Shown here: in pieces, positions 15,620 to 29,826 of the stretch
Position numbering within the stretch: position 1 is the first letter of the stretch
Layout: each line of letters opens with the position of its first letter
Assembly (NCBI RefSeq): GCF_030563405.1
Contig: NZ_CP130748.1
Coordinates: forward strand, 558,001 to 622,000
Length of the DNA: 64,000 nucleotides
Direction of reading: 5' to 3'
From: Vibrio sp. SNU_ST1
GTDB taxonomy: Bacteria > Pseudomonadota > Gammaproteobacteria > Enterobacterales > Vibrionaceae
Notes under the pieces: generated by a model
Told to the model about the DNA's origin: nothing
What the model saw: only the letters and a program-made list of their open reading frames with translations
Database searches by the model: none
Position numbers and translations under genes: made by a program

Positions 15620-16360
15620 GTGTCAATGATCATCCCTGACTGGAATGCACCAAAAAACGTGAAAGCATTTGCTTCAACTCGTTTTGATGGTTGTTCTACA
15701 GGTGCTTATCAAGGGTTAAACCTTGGTATGCACGTTGGGGATGAAGCTTTGCTTGTTGAAAGTAATCGAACCTGGCTAAAGGAACAATCTAAGATGCCCA
15801 CGGCTCCGGTATGGCTAAATCAAACTCACTCAACGGATGTCGTTACAGTTTTAGAACCTGTGGCGAATGTGCTTGATGCGGATGGTGCATTTACCACTGC
15901 AAAGGGTGTTGTGTGTTCTGCGATGACAGCCGATTGCTTACCGGTCATCCTTACTGATACCAAAGGCACTCAAGTTGCTGCCGTTCATGCGGGTTGGCGT
16001 GGTCTTGCTGGTGGCATTCTTGAAAATGCCGTCGCAAAGTTTTCAAACCTAGATTCAGATAATCAGATCATTGCTTGGCTTGGTCCTGCAATTGGTAAAG
16101 ATGCATTTGAGGTTGGCAACGATGTGTTGGATGCTTTTGTTCGTTTTGACCCTCAAGCGAAATTAGCATTTAAAGCCAAACCTGAAGTTGGCAAGTGGTT
16201 AGCAAACATGTCTCAACTTGCGACTCAACGACTAATGAACGTTGACGTGACTTCGGTGACAGATTCGAATCTATGTACATACGCAGATTCCGATGCTTTC
16301 TATTCTTATCGTCGTGATGGTATTACTGGACGTCAGGCGACATTTATTTGGTTAGAGTAA
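15620..16360 (+). CDS. pgeF: PgeF/YfiH, multicopper-oxidoreductase-like purine nucleoside phosphorylase family protein
   Basis: A 246-residue DUF152 protein. E. coli YfiH is reported to remove wrongly incorporated L-Ser from peptidoglycan precursors, and homologues have purine nucleoside phosphorylase or adenosine deaminase activity. The metal-site motifs are visible: NQTHSTDVV, SAMTADCLPV and VHAGWRGL, plus the CTYADSDAFYSYRRD tail. A GTG at 15620 and an ATG two codons on (15626) are both usable. It follows rluD almost without a gap. Confidence 0.93.
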   Translation: MSMIIPDWNAPKNVKAFASTRFDGCSTGAYQGLNLGMHVGDEALLVESNRTWLKEQSKMPTAPVWLNQTHSTDVVTVLEPVANVLDADGAFTTAKGVVCSAMTADCLPVILTDTKGTQVAAVHAGWRGLAGGILENAVAKFSNLDSDNQIIAWLGPAIGKDAFEVGNDVLDAFVRFDPQAKLAFKAKPEVGKWLANMSQLATQRLMNVDVTSVTDSNLCTYADSDAFYSYRRDGITGRQATFIWLE

Positions 16361-16431
16361 TCTCTGACTAGCACAACCACTCATCCAGTTCATTTATATT
16401 TTCATATCAGCTCTATTCTTCATCCTTATCC

Positions 16432-16460
16432 CTTGAAAATCTGCGTTACCGTATCCATCT
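16432..16460 (+). promoter_or_regulatory. Sigma-32 heat-shock promoter of clpB
   Basis: An exact CTTGAAA -35 element (16432-16438), a 15-base spacer and TCCATCT (16454-16460), one mismatch from the RpoH -10 CCCATnT, lie about 42 bases before clpB. Confidence 0.85.
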
Positions 16461-16502
16461 TCTAACCATAAGATAAACATATCTAAGAGTAGGAAGGTTG
16501 GC

Positions 16503-19076
16503 ATGCGTCTCGATCGATTCACTAGTAAATTCCAAATTGCGATATCTGATGCTCAGTCGCTCGCATTAGGTCGTGATCACCAATATATAGAACCTGTACA
16601 CCTAATGGTGTCTTTGCTTAATCAAGATGGCAGTGCGATTCGTCCATTGCTCACTATGCTGAATATTGACGTTGTTCAATTGCGTTCTAAATTGAGCGAA
16701 ATATTAGACCGAGTGCCGAAAGTAAGCGGTATCGGTGGTGATGTTCAGCTCTCAAATGCAATGGGAACGCTATTCAACCTATGTGACAAGGTCGCACAAA
16801 AACGTCAAGACAGTTACATATCTTCAGAAGTATTCCTACTTGCTGCCATTGAAGACAAAGGTCCTTTAGGGGATTTACTTAAAGAGCTAGGCCTGACTGA
16901 GCAAAAACTATCTCAAGCTATCGAGCAAGTCCGCGGTGGTCAAAAAGTTGATGATCCGAATGCGGAAGATAGACGCCAAGCTTTAGAGAAGTTCACCATT
17001 GATCTGACCGAACGAGCAGAGCAAGGCAAACTAGATCCTGTGATTGGTCGTGATGATGAAATTCGTCGCACGATTCAAGTCCTTCAACGTCGAACTAAGA
17101 ATAACCCTGTCATTATCGGCCAACCCGGTGTGGGTAAAACCGCGATTGTCGAAGGTTTGGCTCAGCGTATTATCAATAATGAAGTGCCTGAAGGCTTAAG
17201 AGGCCGACGAGTGCTTTCATTGGACATGGGCTCATTAGTAGCGGGTGCTAAATATCGTGGTGAATTCGAAGAGCGTCTAAAATCAGTGCTTAATGAATTA
17301 TCGAAAGAAGAAGGTAATGTCATTCTCTTTATCGATGAAATTCATACTATGGTCGGCGCAGGTAAAGGCGAAGGCTCTATGGATGCGGGGAACATGCTGA
17401 AACCGGCATTAGCTCGTGGTGAACTGCATTGTGTCGGCGCAACAACGCTCGATGAGTATCGCCAATATATAGAGAAAGACCCTGCCTTAGAGCGTCGATT
17501 CCAAAAAGTGATCGTAGATGAACCAAGCGTTGAAGACACGGTAGCGATTCTTCGTGGTTTGAAAGAGCGCTATGAACTTCACCATCATGTAGAAATTACC
17601 GATCCTGCTATCGTAGCGGCGGCAACGCTATCTCACCGATACGTTTCAGATCGTCAGTTACCAGATAAGGCGATTGATCTCATTGATGAAGCGGCTTCGA
17701 GTATTCGAATGCAGATAGATTCAAAACCCGAGTCATTGGATAAGTTAGAGCGAAAAATTATTCAGTTGAAGATAGAACAGCAAGCTCTGACGAATGAAAA
17801 TGATGAGGCCAGTGAAAAACGCCTGCGCACGCTACAAAGCGAACTTTCTGAGAAAGAACGCGATTTCGCAGAGCTAGAAGAAGTTTGGAACGCTGAAAAA
17901 GCGGCGCTATCTGGTACGCAACATATTAAATCAGAGCTAGAACAAGCTCGAATGGATATGGATTTTGCACGACGTGCTGGTGACCTTAACCGTATGTCTG
18001 AATTGCAATATGGTCGAATCCCAGAATTGGAGAAGCAGTTAGATCTCGCGACTCAAGCTGAAATGCAAGAAATGACCTTATTACGTAATAAGGTGACTGA
18101 CGCTGAGATCGCCGATGTCCTTTCAAAGCAAACCGGTATTCCTGTTTCTAAAATGCTAGAAGCAGAAAAGGAGAAGCTTCTGAAAATGGAAGGTGTTCTG
18201 CATAAGCGGGTTATCGGTCAAGCGGAAGCGGTCGAAGTGGTATCGAACGCGATTCGTCGTAGCCGTGCTGGTTTGTCTGATCCGAATAAGCCGATTGGTT
18301 CGTTCTTGTTCTTAGGGCCAACAGGTGTCGGTAAAACCGAACTGTGTAAAACATTAGCGAATTTTATGTTTGATAGTGAAGATGCGATGGTGCGTATCGA
18401 TATGTCTGAGTTTATGGAAAAACATTCTGTAGCTCGTTTAGTTGGTGCTCCTCCAGGTTATGTGGGATATGAAGAAGGTGGTTATTTAACTGAGGCTGTT
18501 CGTCGAAAACCTTATTCTGTGATTTTGCTTGATGAAGTAGAGAAAGCGCACCCTGATGTTTTCAATATTCTATTACAGGTTTTAGATGATGGACGATTAA
18601 CTGACGGACAAGGTCGCACGGTTGATTTTAGAAATACCGTGGTAATCATGACGTCGAACCTAGGTTCAACTCGTATTCAAGAGAACTTTAATACATTGGA
18701 TTACCAAGGGATTAAAAATGAGGTTATGGAAGTGGTGGGTAAACATTTCCGACCTGAGTTTTTGAATCGAGTTGATGAAAGCGTTGTGTTCCATCCATTA
18801 GGCCAAGAGCACATTGAGTCAATTGCCGCTATTCAGCTTGAGCATTTGAAAAAGCGAATGGAAGACAATGGTTATGAGCTTGAAGTATCGGATAAAGCAC
18901 TGAGGTTGATTTCTCAAGTCGGTTTTGACCCTGTATATGGTGCGAGGCCTCTTAAAAGAGCAATTCAGCAGAGTGTTGAGAACCCATTAGCGAAAGCGAT
19001 ACTTGCGGGGAAAATCAATCCGGATAAGAAAGTGCAGCTGTTAGTGAATAACGACCGAATTATTGCTCACCAATAA
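16503..19076 (+). CDS. clpB: ClpB, protein disaggregase
   Basis: Hexameric AAA+ chaperone that pulls polypeptides from aggregates together with DnaK. The 857 residues give the full layout: N domain (1-145), first AAA module with Walker A GQPGVGKT near 206, coiled-coil middle domain (about 400-525, rich in Glu/Lys/Leu), and second AAA module with [10 protein letters not shown] near 605 and the pore loop [16 protein letters not shown] precedes the ATG. A consensus sigma-32 promoter lies upstream and a strong hairpin downstream. Confidence 0.98.
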   Translation: MRLDRFTSKFQIAISDAQSLALGRDHQYIEPVHLMVSLLNQDGSAIRPLLTMLNIDVVQLRSKLSEILDRVPKVSGIGGDVQLSNAMGTLFNLCDKVAQKRQDSYISSEVFLLAAIEDKGPLGDLLKELGLTEQKLSQAIEQVRGGQKVDDPNAEDRRQALEKFTIDLTERAEQGKLDPVIGRDDEIRRTIQVLQRRTKNNPVIIGQPGVGKTAIVEGLAQRIINNEVPEGLRGRRVLSLDMGSLVAGAKYRGEFEERLKSVLNELSKEEGNVILFIDEIHTMVGAGKGEGSMDAGNMLKPALARGELHCVGATTLDEYRQYIEKDPALERRFQKVIVDEPSVEDTVAILRGLKERYELHHHVEITDPAIVAAATLSHRYVSDRQLPDKAIDLIDEAASSIRMQIDSKPESLDKLERKIIQLKIEQQALTNENDEASEKRLRTLQSELSEKERDFAELEEVWNAEKAALSGTQHIKSELEQARMDMDFARRAGDLNRMSELQYGRIPELEKQLDLATQAEMQEMTLLRNKVTDAEIADVLSKQTGIPVSKMLEAEKEKLLKMEGVLHKRVIGQAEAVEVVSNAIRRSRAGLSDPNKPIGSFLFLGPTGVGKTELCKTLANFMFDSEDAMVRIDMSEFMEKHSVARLVGAPPGYVGYEEGGYLTEAVRRKPYSVILLDEVEKAHPDVFNILLQVLDDGRLTDGQGRTVDFRNTVVIMTSNLGSTRIQENFNTLDYQGIKNEVMEVVGKHFRPEFLNRVDESVVFHPLGQEHIESIAAIQLEHLKKRMEDNGYELEVSDKALRLISQVGFDPVYGARPLKRAIQQSVENPLAKAILAGKINPDKKVQLLVNNDRIIAHQ

Positions 19077-19090
19077 TCAAGGTAAGAACG

Positions 19091-19135
19091 ATAGGTACGA
19101 TTAGTCGAAATTAAGACGCAATCGTACCTATTTTG
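19091..19135 (+). terminator. Terminator after clpB
   Basis: A perfect 12-bp stem ATAGGTACGATT/AATCGTACCTAT (19091-19102, 19120-19131) with a 17-base loop, then TTTT. It separates clpB from the rRNA promoters. Confidence 0.8.
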
Positions 19136-19196
19136 AACGCTTTGAGTGAATAGTGTCCGAACGATCGCCTGCTGCGGTCTTTTTTCGTTGTTGGCC

Positions 19197-19224
19197 TTGT
19201 GCAAAGGGGCATTCTCTCTATAAT
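19197..19224 (+). promoter_or_regulatory. rrn promoter, upstream
   Basis: TTGTGC, a 16-base spacer, then a perfect TATAAT at 19219-19224, followed by the GC-rich discriminator GCGCCTCC expected of a stringently controlled rRNA promoter. Confidence 0.75.
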
Positions 19225-19321
19225 GCGCCTCCGTTGCCAGGGATAACTAAGCGGTTTGAACTAAGTAACGAGACGACATTAAGCATTTAAGATGCTTTGA
19301 AAAATTAGCTGGAAAAAGTGT

Positions 19322-19349
19322 TTGACACTGGAACCCAATTCGCTAGAAT
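19322..19349 (+). promoter_or_regulatory. rrn promoter, downstream
   Basis: A consensus TTGACA, a 16-base spacer and TAGAAT, with a GC-rich start region (GGCCGTCC). It is the second of two tandem rRNA promoters. Confidence 0.8.
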
Positions 19350-19400
19350 GGCCGTCCACTTCGAGAGGCTCCTTACTAAAAGGAATGCTCAACAAGTAAA

Positions 19401-19411
19401 GCTCTTTAACA
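19401..19411 (+). promoter_or_regulatory. boxA antitermination element, leader
   Basis: GCTCTTTAACA is the boxA core recognised by NusB-S10 in rRNA leaders. It is repeated in the 16S-23S spacer. Confidence 0.88.
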
Positions 19412-19418
19412 ATTTAAA

Positions 19419-19443
19419 CCTATCAATCTGTGTGGGCACTCGT
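19419..19443 (+). other. Left arm of the 16S RNase III processing stem
   Basis: This leader stretch (core ATCAATCTGTGTGG) is complementary to 21261-21289 just after 16S (core CCACACAGATTGAT). Pairing the two loops out the 16S precursor as an RNase III substrate. Confidence 0.75.
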
Positions 19444-19692
19444 TGATGAATATCAAAACGTTTTATCTTTCCTTTTTATTAAGAGAAGTAAAACAGATTC
19501 CTCGGAATCAACTTTGGTTTCAATGAACTGAGTGACCAATACGAATAACTACTTTCTCTTGTAGAAAGAAAGTATTTGGCACAGTCAATTCATTATCTTT
19601 CTGTTCCTATTTATTTAAGAAGAGAGAGATAATAGCTTTAGGATTACTTTTTGTAGTTTTGAAGTCAGTATTCATTGAGCCGACAAAATCTT

Positions 19693-21247
<1,555 letters not shown>

Positions 21248-21325
21248 TACGAAGATACTTACGATGAGTGTCCACACAGATTGATTAGGTTTAGAAAGTT
21301 TAAGAGTAGAAATACTTTTCCAGAT

Positions 21326-21401
21326 GGGGCTATAGCTCAGCTGGGAGAGCGCCTCGCTGGCAGCGAGGAGGTCTGCGGTTCGATCCCGCATAGCTCCACC
21401 A
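21326..21401 (+). tRNA. tRNA-Ala (anticodon GGC)
   Basis: 76 bases with a full cloverleaf: acceptor arm GGGGCTA/TAGCTCC, anticodon loop CTGGCAG giving GGC, T loop TTCGATC and encoded CCA. It is the only tRNA in this 16S-23S spacer; E. coli spacers carry Ile+Ala(TGC) or Glu. Confidence 0.98.
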
Positions 21402-21456
21402 TCTTTAAGTGTTTTTCTTTGAAAATATTTAAAAATGGTTCATTAGTTTGAATCAA

Positions 21457-21467
21457 GCTCTTTAACA
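21457..21467 (+). promoter_or_regulatory. boxA antitermination element, spacer
   Basis: GCTCTTTAACA, identical to the leader copy, about 320 bases before 23S. Confidence 0.85.
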
Positions 21468-21785
21468 ATTTGGAAAGCTGACTGATTGATTACTTACGAG
21501 TAATTCAATCAAATTTAAAAGTTCTCAATGTTTATCTGCTCTTATTTAATAAGAACGGTATAAACACAACAAACACATTCAAGTGTCTTGTATTCGAATC
21601 AAACGTTAGTTTGATTCACAATTGAGTCCGGCAAACAGTCATCAAGAATTAACCCTTCTTGATGACAACCAAAAACCTTGGTTAGTTGCCATACTAGTTT
21701 GTTTTCACTCCTGTTTGTCTTCACTTTTTAAAAGTGAAAATAAAAAGGAAAGTGAAAGTAAAACAGAGACCCTTTCGGGTTGTAT

Positions 21786-24679
<2,894 letters not shown>

Positions 24680-24860
24680 ACAACACCCAAGGGGTTTTGT
24701 GGACTCAAAACTATTTGTCTCCGCTTTTCAAAAGCAGAAACAAAGTACAAACGCTTGAATGAGTTTGAAGAGATACTTTTATAGCTCTATTAAATAGAGA
24801 AGCAGTTTTCCAGATTATTTTGCCTTCAGTTTTTAAAAAACTGAAAGTAAAAGCAAAATT

Positions 24861-24980
24861 TGCTTGGCGACCATAGCATTGTGGACCCACCTGATTCCAT
24901 GCCGAACTCAGAAGTGAAACACAATAGCGCCGATGGTAGTGTGGGGTTTCCCCATGTGAGAGTAGGACATCGCCAGGCTT
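24861..24980 (+). rRNA. rrf: 5S ribosomal RNA
   Basis: TGCTTGGCGACC pairs with TCGCCAGGCTT at the end, and the core CCATGCCGAACTCAGAAGTG is the standard 5S loop region. About 120 bases. The 23S-5S spacer (181 bases) holds only hairpin-forming AT-rich DNA. Confidence 0.97.
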
Positions 24981-25021
24981 TAAATTTGAACACTTGTCAG
25001 CGACGACAAGTATTCCACTGC

Positions 25022-25098
25022 GGAGTGGTAGTTCAGTTGGTTAGAATACCGGCCTGTCACGCCGGGGGTCGCGGGTTCGAGTCCCGTCCACTCCGCCA
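25022..25098 (+). tRNA. tRNA-Asp (anticodon GTC)
   Basis: 77 bases: acceptor GGAGTGG/CCACTCC, anticodon loop CTGTCAC giving GTC, T loop TTCGAGT and encoded CCA. It is the distal tRNA of the rRNA operon, 41 bases after 5S. Confidence 0.98.
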
Positions 25099-25107
25099 CT
25101 TATTAGA

Positions 25108-25132
25108 AAGCCTAGTCTTATGACTAGGCTTT
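25108..25132 (+). terminator. rRNA operon terminator
   Basis: An 11-bp stem (arms AAAGCCTAGTC and GACTAGGCTTT, three-base loop) directly after tRNA-Asp, followed by TCGTCGTTTC. It closes the transcription unit. Confidence 0.85.
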
Positions 25133-25142
25133 CGTCGTTTCA

Positions 25143-25159
25143 GGGGGGGGGGGGGGGGG
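25143..25159 (+). repeat. Homopolymer run of 17 G
   Basis: Seventeen consecutive G lie 11 bases after the rRNA terminator stem and about 190 bases before mepA. Such runs are prone to slippage in vivo and to length errors in sequencing, so the count may vary. Confidence 0.9.
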
Positions 25160-25350
25160 AGTTTTTGCCTTCGACTACGACAATATCGCCATAGATTGAG
25201 AAGACTTGCTAGGAATAGTGAAGCTTTTTCACTTAAATATCTCAAGTCAGTAGATAACTCTCAAACTATCCCCAAAATATCACTCTCGACATACACCTAT
25301 TCCCTAATGACGACTAGTATAAAAACAGTGATCGTTTATTTGGAATTGTT

Positions 25351-26190
25351 ATGAGGTTATTTTGTACATTGGCTCTTATCTTTTGTTCGTTTGTTGTATC
25401 AGCAACTTCGTGGGAAAAAGAGAAAAGCCCAACAAGAAATTCAACCTCATCTATAGGTAGTTACGCTAATGGTTGTCTTGACGGGGCGCAGGCTTTGCCA
25501 ATTAATGGGCAGGGTTATCAGGTGATCCGCCCTCAGAGAGAGCGCTATTATGGCCATACAGAGTCAATTCAGTTTATTGAACGGCTTGGTTTAACTACAA
25601 GCAAACAACTCAACACAAATCTATTAGTGGGTGATATTTCTCTGCCTCGTGGAGGGCGTTTTTCTTCGGGTCATTCAAGTCACCAGACTGGTTTGGATAT
25701 TGATATATGGTTAAGGCTCACTGATAAAAAACTTTCAGAGAATGAACTTGCCGTACCTAAGCCAATGAGCGTTGTCGATCTTACTAATTACAAACTGCGT
25801 AAATCAAATTGGACCGATGACCATTTTCAAGTTATTCGCTATGCAGCCAAAGATCAAAAAGTGGTACGTATCTTCGTCCATCCTGTTATTAAGCAAACCC
25901 TTTGTGAACAAGAAAACTCTGATGCCAATGAGAGAGCTTGGTTAGGTAAAATCAGGCCTTGGTGGGGGCATCATTCCCACTTCCATGTTCGTTTAAAGTG
26001 TCCTGATGGCAGCTCAAACTGCATCGCTCAAGCAAGCCCTCCTAAAGGTGATGGTTGTGGAGATGAACTTGCAAGTTGGGCTCCAAAGACCATTCCCGTT
26101 CCTCCACCTAAAAAAGTCGTTAAAAGTAAGAAAAAAAAGAAAGTTAAAGTGATGCCGAGTCAGTGTTTGGCCTTGATATCCAATAAGTAA
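25351..26190 (+). CDS. mepA: MepA, penicillin-insensitive murein endopeptidase
   Basis: Periplasmic zinc enzyme that cuts D-Ala-meso-DAP cross-links. A signal peptide occupies residues 1-19 (cleavage near VSA-TS). The M74 motifs are complete: HSSHQTGLDIDIW, with metal-binding His and Asp, and GHHSHFHVRL. Six Cys are available for the disulfides known in E. coli MepA. The 279-residue length is typical. The C-terminus has a Pro/Lys-rich linker (PPPKKVVKSKKKKK) before the last segment, an unusual basic patch that might bind the anionic cell wall. Confidence 0.94.
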   Translation: MRLFCTLALIFCSFVVSATSWEKEKSPTRNSTSSIGSYANGCLDGAQALPINGQGYQVIRPQRERYYGHTESIQFIERLGLTTSKQLNTNLLVGDISLPRGGRFSSGHSSHQTGLDIDIWLRLTDKKLSENELAVPKPMSVVDLTNYKLRKSNWTDDHFQVIRYAAKDQKVVRIFVHPVIKQTLCEQENSDANERAWLGKIRPWWGHHSHFHVRLKCPDGSSNCIAQASPPKGDGCGDELASWAPKTIPVPPPKKVVKSKKKKKVKVMPSQCLALISNK

Positions 26191-26212
26191 TCGTATCTAT
26201 CGAGGTTAATTA

Positions 26213-26234
26213 CAGTGGTAACCCCACTGGTTTT
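26213..26234 (+). terminator. Possible weak terminator after mepA
   Basis: A 6-bp stem CAGTGG/CCACTG with a 5-base loop, then GTTTT, 22 bases after the mepA stop. Short and only plausible. Confidence 0.4.
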
Positions 26235-26309
26235 CTCGACTCTAAAACTGGAGAAATATCACACTTTTGTCTAGAGTTTATAAACACGAGATTAAGAACA
26301 TCGTTTGAT

Positions 26310-26449
26310 ATGAATAAAACCAATAACGATATCAGCAAGGGCGACGATGATGAATTTGACAAGGTTTGGTCAGGGATTGAGTGTTTTTTGGGGTGAAAGA
26401 TGCGGCTTATACGCAGTATGCGAAATCAGAGTCTGATGCCCGTCGATAG
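26310..26449 (+). pseudogene. Candidate small gene split by a frameshift
   Basis: From ATG 26310 the frame reads MNKTNNDISKGDDDEFDKVW and on to SGIECFLG, then stops at 26394-26396. One extra T in the T6 run at 26384-26389 would join it to a downstream frame ending VKDAAYTQYAKSESDARR at 26449, making one 46-residue acidic protein. I do not recognise it. It could be a real inactivation, a sequencing error or chance. The next gene starts 19 bases later. Confidence 0.35.
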
Positions 26450-26468
26450 ATAATTCAAGGATAAGACT

Positions 26469-26777
26469 ATGACTATGATTTGTGCAAAGGAGTTTTCAGA
26501 ATGGTTAAGACATAGGTTCAACGCTGAAAGCTCGGGTATTTCTATTTCAAGAGCTGATATCAATCAGCTAACAGGCAGACAACGTTTAGATCCTAGCTTC
26601 GTAAATGATGTTCACTATGAATTAATGCAGTATGGAATGGCATTTGTGACTGATACCAGTAGAGAAAACTTCTATCTTGTTCCGATAGCTCAATCAATAA
26701 ACTGGCGAGAACGACTCGAATATCAATTTGAGAAAGAGATGTTCTGTAACATATACCCCATTGAGAAATCGGGTTAA
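26469..26777 (+). CDS. Conserved-looking hypothetical protein
   Basis: 102 residues, soluble and mixed charge, with no signal peptide or membrane segment. AAGGA lies 7 bases before the ATG, the frame has normal Vibrio codon use and it ends at a strong terminator, so it is probably real. The segment SISRADINQLTGRQRLDPSFVNDV followed by ELMQYGMAFVTD looks like a small winged-helix or helical fold. I do not recognise a family. It converges with yfhL. Confidence 0.7.
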   Translation: MTMICAKEFSEWLRHRFNAESSGISISRADINQLTGRQRLDPSFVNDVHYELMQYGMAFVTDTSRENFYLVPIAQSINWRERLEYQFEKEMFCNIYPIEKSG

Positions 26778-26779
26778 AA

Positions 26780-26814
26780 AAAAGGTTCAACTTGATGATT
26801 AAGTTGAACCTTTT
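26780..26814. terminator. Bidirectional terminator
   Basis: A 14-bp perfect stem AAAAGGTTCAACTT/AAGTTGAACCTTTT with a 7-base loop, A/T-rich on both sides, between two converging units. Confidence 0.92.
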
Positions 26815-26819
26815 ATCTT

Positions 26820-27074
<255 letters not shown>

Positions 27075-27094
27075 TTATCTTTCCCAAGTAACCG

Positions 27095-28513
27095 TTATTT
27101 ACCTGATGCGTTACGTGTATCTTGGCCTTCGCTCAAGTTACGCATTAGCAAGCCATACTCTAGATCGAGATCTGCTGGCACAGGAATAAATACGAAATGA
27201 CCGTTACCTTTTGCGTCTTCTACCGCTTCAGATTTACGGTTTTCCATCACTTCTAGTTTGAAAACAACGTTACCTTTTGGTGTCATCATTTCTAAGCTGT
27301 CGCCAACTAAGAATTTGTTTTTCACTTCTACTTCCGCTAAGTCACCACGGCGTTTACCTGTGAATTCACCAACAAATTGTTGAGTGTCAGAGATAGAGTA
27401 GCCGTACTCGTAGTTTTGGTACGTATCGTGAGTATGACGACGTAGGAAGCCTTCAGTGTAGCCTCGGTGAGCTAGGCTCTCTAGCGTACCCATTAGGCTC
27501 TCATCGAATGGTTTTCCAGCAACAGCATCATCGATAGCTTTACGGTAAACCTGTGCTGTACGTGCACAGTAGTAGAAAGATTTAGTACGGCCTTCAATCT
27601 TCAATGAATGAACACCCATCTTCGTTAGGCGCTCAACGTGTTGGATTGCGCGAAGATCTTTTGAGTTCATGATGTAAGTACCATGCTCATCTTCAAACGC
27701 TGCCATTTTTTCTTCAGGTTTGTGTGACTCAGAAAGTAAAACGACTTCATCAGTTGGTTTACCAAGGCCTAGTGTGTTGTCTGGGCGCTCGTCTTGAACT
27801 TCAATACCTTGAGTTTCGACTTCTTGAATAGCGACGCCGGTAGGGTTGGCTTCAACGATCTGACCGTTTTCGTCTTCTTTCGCAGCTTCTGTCTTGTATT
27901 CCCAACGACAAGCGTTAGTACAAGTACCTTGGTTTGGATCGCGTTTGTTCATGTAGCCAGAAAGTAGGCAACGACCAGAGTAAGCCATGCACAGCGCACC
28001 GTGAACAAAGATCTCTAGCTCTGTTTCTGGGCAATGTTCACGGATCTCTTCGATTTCTTCAAGAGATAGCTCACGAGATAGGATCACACGCTCAACGCCT
28101 TGGGTTGACCAGAACTTAACGGTTGCCCAGTTTACGGCGTTTGCTTGAACTGAAAGGTGAATAGGCATTTCAGGGAATGCTTCACGTACCATCATGATAA
28201 GACCTGGGTCTGACATGATAAGTGCGTCTGGGCCCATCTCAACAACTGGCTTAAGGTCGCGAATGAATGTTTTTAATTTAGAGTTGTGTGGCTGAATGTT
28301 ACATACAACATATAACTTTTTGCCTTGAGCATGAGCTTCATCGATACCGATTTGTAGGTTTTCGTGATTGAACTCGTTGTTACGAACACGAAGGCTGTAA
28401 CGTGGCTGGCCAGCGTAAACTGCATCTGCGCCGTAGGCGAATGCGTAACGCATGTTTTTAAGGCTTCCTGCCGGTGATAATAGTTCAGGTACAAATGGTT
28501 TTTGTGTAGTCAT
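27095..28513 (-). CDS. trhP: TrhP (YegQ), tRNA U34 hydroxylase, U32 peptidase-like
   Basis: A 472-residue U32-family protein needed to make 5-hydroxyuridine at tRNA wobble position 34, the precursor of cmo5U. Visible signatures are ELLSPAGSLKNMRYAFAYGA at the N-terminus, the family core EIFVHGALCMAYSGRCLLS, and the four-Cys set (C in ALCMAY, GRCLLS, GTCTNAC) expected to bind an Fe-S cluster. An acidic, less conserved insert lies at about 205-265. Reported dependence on prephenate and Fe-S assembly links it to tyrA, pheA and isc in this window. Confidence 0.92.
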   Translation of the reverse strand: MTTQKPFVPELLSPAGSLKNMRYAFAYGADAVYAGQPRYSLRVRNNEFNHENLQIGIDEAHAQGKKLYVVCNIQPHNSKLKTFIRDLKPVVEMGPDALIMSDPGLIMMVREAFPEMPIHLSVQANAVNWATVKFWSTQGVERVILSRELSLEEIEEIREHCPETELEIFVHGALCMAYSGRCLLSGYMNKRDPNQGTCTNACRWEYKTEAAKEDENGQIVEANPTGVAIQEVETQGIEVQDERPDNTLGLGKPTDEVVLLSESHKPEEKMAAFEDEHGTYIMNSKDLRAIQHVERLTKMGVHSLKIEGRTKSFYYCARTAQVYRKAIDDAVAGKPFDESLMGTLESLAHRGYTEGFLRRHTHDTYQNYEYGYSISDTQQFVGEFTGKRRGDLAEVEVKNKFLVGDSLEMMTPKGNVVFKLEVMENRKSEAVEDAKGNGHFVFIPVPADLDLEYGLLMRNLSEGQDTRNASGK

Positions 28514-28675
28514 TGCTTCGTTCTCTAATCTGATCTCAAGTCAGGTTGATACCACCAGGTGATATCAAAGGGGCGCAAATTTTACGCTAAAATGAGCTTG
28601 GTTGATAGCCCTAAAGATAACAATGGTATTGAGAAGCGAGTGATAGGTATTGATAAGGGGGAATAGGAAAGAAAA

Positions 28676-28706
28676 TAAGCTCAGATATCCTCGACACCTG
28701 AGCTTA
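28676..28706 (-). terminator. Terminator after rdgC
   Basis: A 9-bp perfect stem TAAGCTCAG/CTGAGCTTA with a 13-base loop, followed on the minus strand by TTTTC, 13 bases beyond the stop. Confidence 0.7.
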
Positions 28707-28718
28707 AACTCTGGACAA

Positions 28719-29633
28719 TTAAGCGTTAGGTTGAGTTAACCCGCCTAATGATTCGAATAGGTTTGGTAGGAAAACACTGAACTCACCACAAAGTAGAGAG
28801 AAGTCTGCATCAAAACGCGCAGCTTGATCTTCGCGAGGAATGTCGTCGTTCTCATCTTTTAATTCATCACTGAATTTCAGGCGCTTGATGCTGCCATCTT
28901 CTGCAAGAATGAACTCAATGCGATCTTGCCAGTTGATCAGAAGCTTGGTCACAACTTTGTTGGCTTCAATGTGGTTTTTAATCTCATCAGCTTCTAGTTC
29001 TTGTTTCTTAACTCGAACAATGCCGCCGTCTTCTTGAATAGATTTTAGCTCTGCTTCATCAAGCATAGTGATACCTTGAGGCGTATTACCTGATTTTACC
29101 CACTCTGTCAGAGTTGTTTCAATTGCTTGCTCTGGAATCGCAGGTACAACTGGCAGGCTACCCATAGTTTTACGTAGTAATGCCAACACATCTTCTGCTT
29201 TTTTGTAGCTGCTAGCATCAACAACAATAAAGCCTTCTTTCGGCATGATCAGTGCGTAAGTGAAGTTACTGCGGCTGAAAGCACGAGGAAGAAGATCGAT
29301 GATGATGTCTTCTTTTAGGCTGTCTTTCTCTTTCTTTTTCAGAGGAGTACCAGACTCTGCCTCAAGCGTTTCTACTTTGGCATTCAATGAATCTTTGATT
29401 ACAGAAGCAGGAAGCATTTTCTCTTCTTTCTTTGCACAGATGAGAATGCGGTTTTCTGATACGTGCGTCATCATATCGCCGTGTCTACCCATCGCATTTA
29501 CCCAACCAAACTTCTGTTTGTCTTGGCTACCACAAGGGGTAAAACGGAACTCTTCAAGTTGTTTCTCTAGCTGATCTGCGTTGAAGTCTATATCACGATT
29601 AAAGCGATAGACGAGGCAATTCTTAAACCACAT
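28719..29633 (-). CDS. rdgC: RdgC, nucleoid-associated recombination protein
   Basis: Ring-forming DNA-binding protein that restrains RecA-mediated recombination. The 304 residues match the family length. The N-terminus [14 protein letters not shown] and the segment [17 protein letters not shown] are signature RdgC sequences, as are [15 protein letters not shown] and [13 protein letters not shown]. No membrane segments. It is divergent from phoB, with about 190 bases of shared upstream DNA. Confidence 0.96.
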   Translation of the reverse strand: MWFKNCLVYRFNRDIDFNADQLEKQLEEFRFTPCGSQDKQKFGWVNAMGRHGDMMTHVSENRILICAKKEEKMLPASVIKDSLNAKVETLEAESGTPLKKKEKDSLKEDIIIDLLPRAFSRSNFTYALIMPKEGFIVVDASSYKKAEDVLALLRKTMGSLPVVPAIPEQAIETTLTEWVKSGNTPQGITMLDEAELKSIQEDGGIVRVKKQELEADEIKNHIEANKVVTKLLINWQDRIEFILAEDGSIKRLKFSDELKDENDDIPREDQAARFDADFSLLCGEFSVFLPNLFESLGGLTQPNA

Positions 29634-29758
29634 AAATATTTCTCATACCTTTATCTGAAGATGCTCATCATAGGAGATTTCGATCCATTTGTCTTATACC
29701 TGCAATAAAAATTAAAAGTGAAACGTTTGAGACAGTTATATGAAAATTTGTTTTCAAA

Positions 29759-29776
29759 GGTCACAAAAGTGTCATA
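29759..29776 (+). promoter_or_regulatory. Pho box upstream of phoB
   Basis: GGTCACA-AAAG-TGTCATA: two heptamers resembling CTGTCAT at the standard 11-base period, 50 bases before phoB. It fits autoactivation of phoBR by PhoB. Confidence 0.78.
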
Positions 29777-29826
29777 ATTAAACCAGATAATGCAATGCGT
29801 TGATTAAATACTAAGGCTATTCAATT

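Noticed and set aside
25057..25245. Minus-strand ORF ending in SGRDSNPRPPA
   Set aside because: It is the antisense of tRNA-Asp plus the G17 tract (giving poly-Pro). This peptide is a known kind of spurious tRNA-antisense translation.
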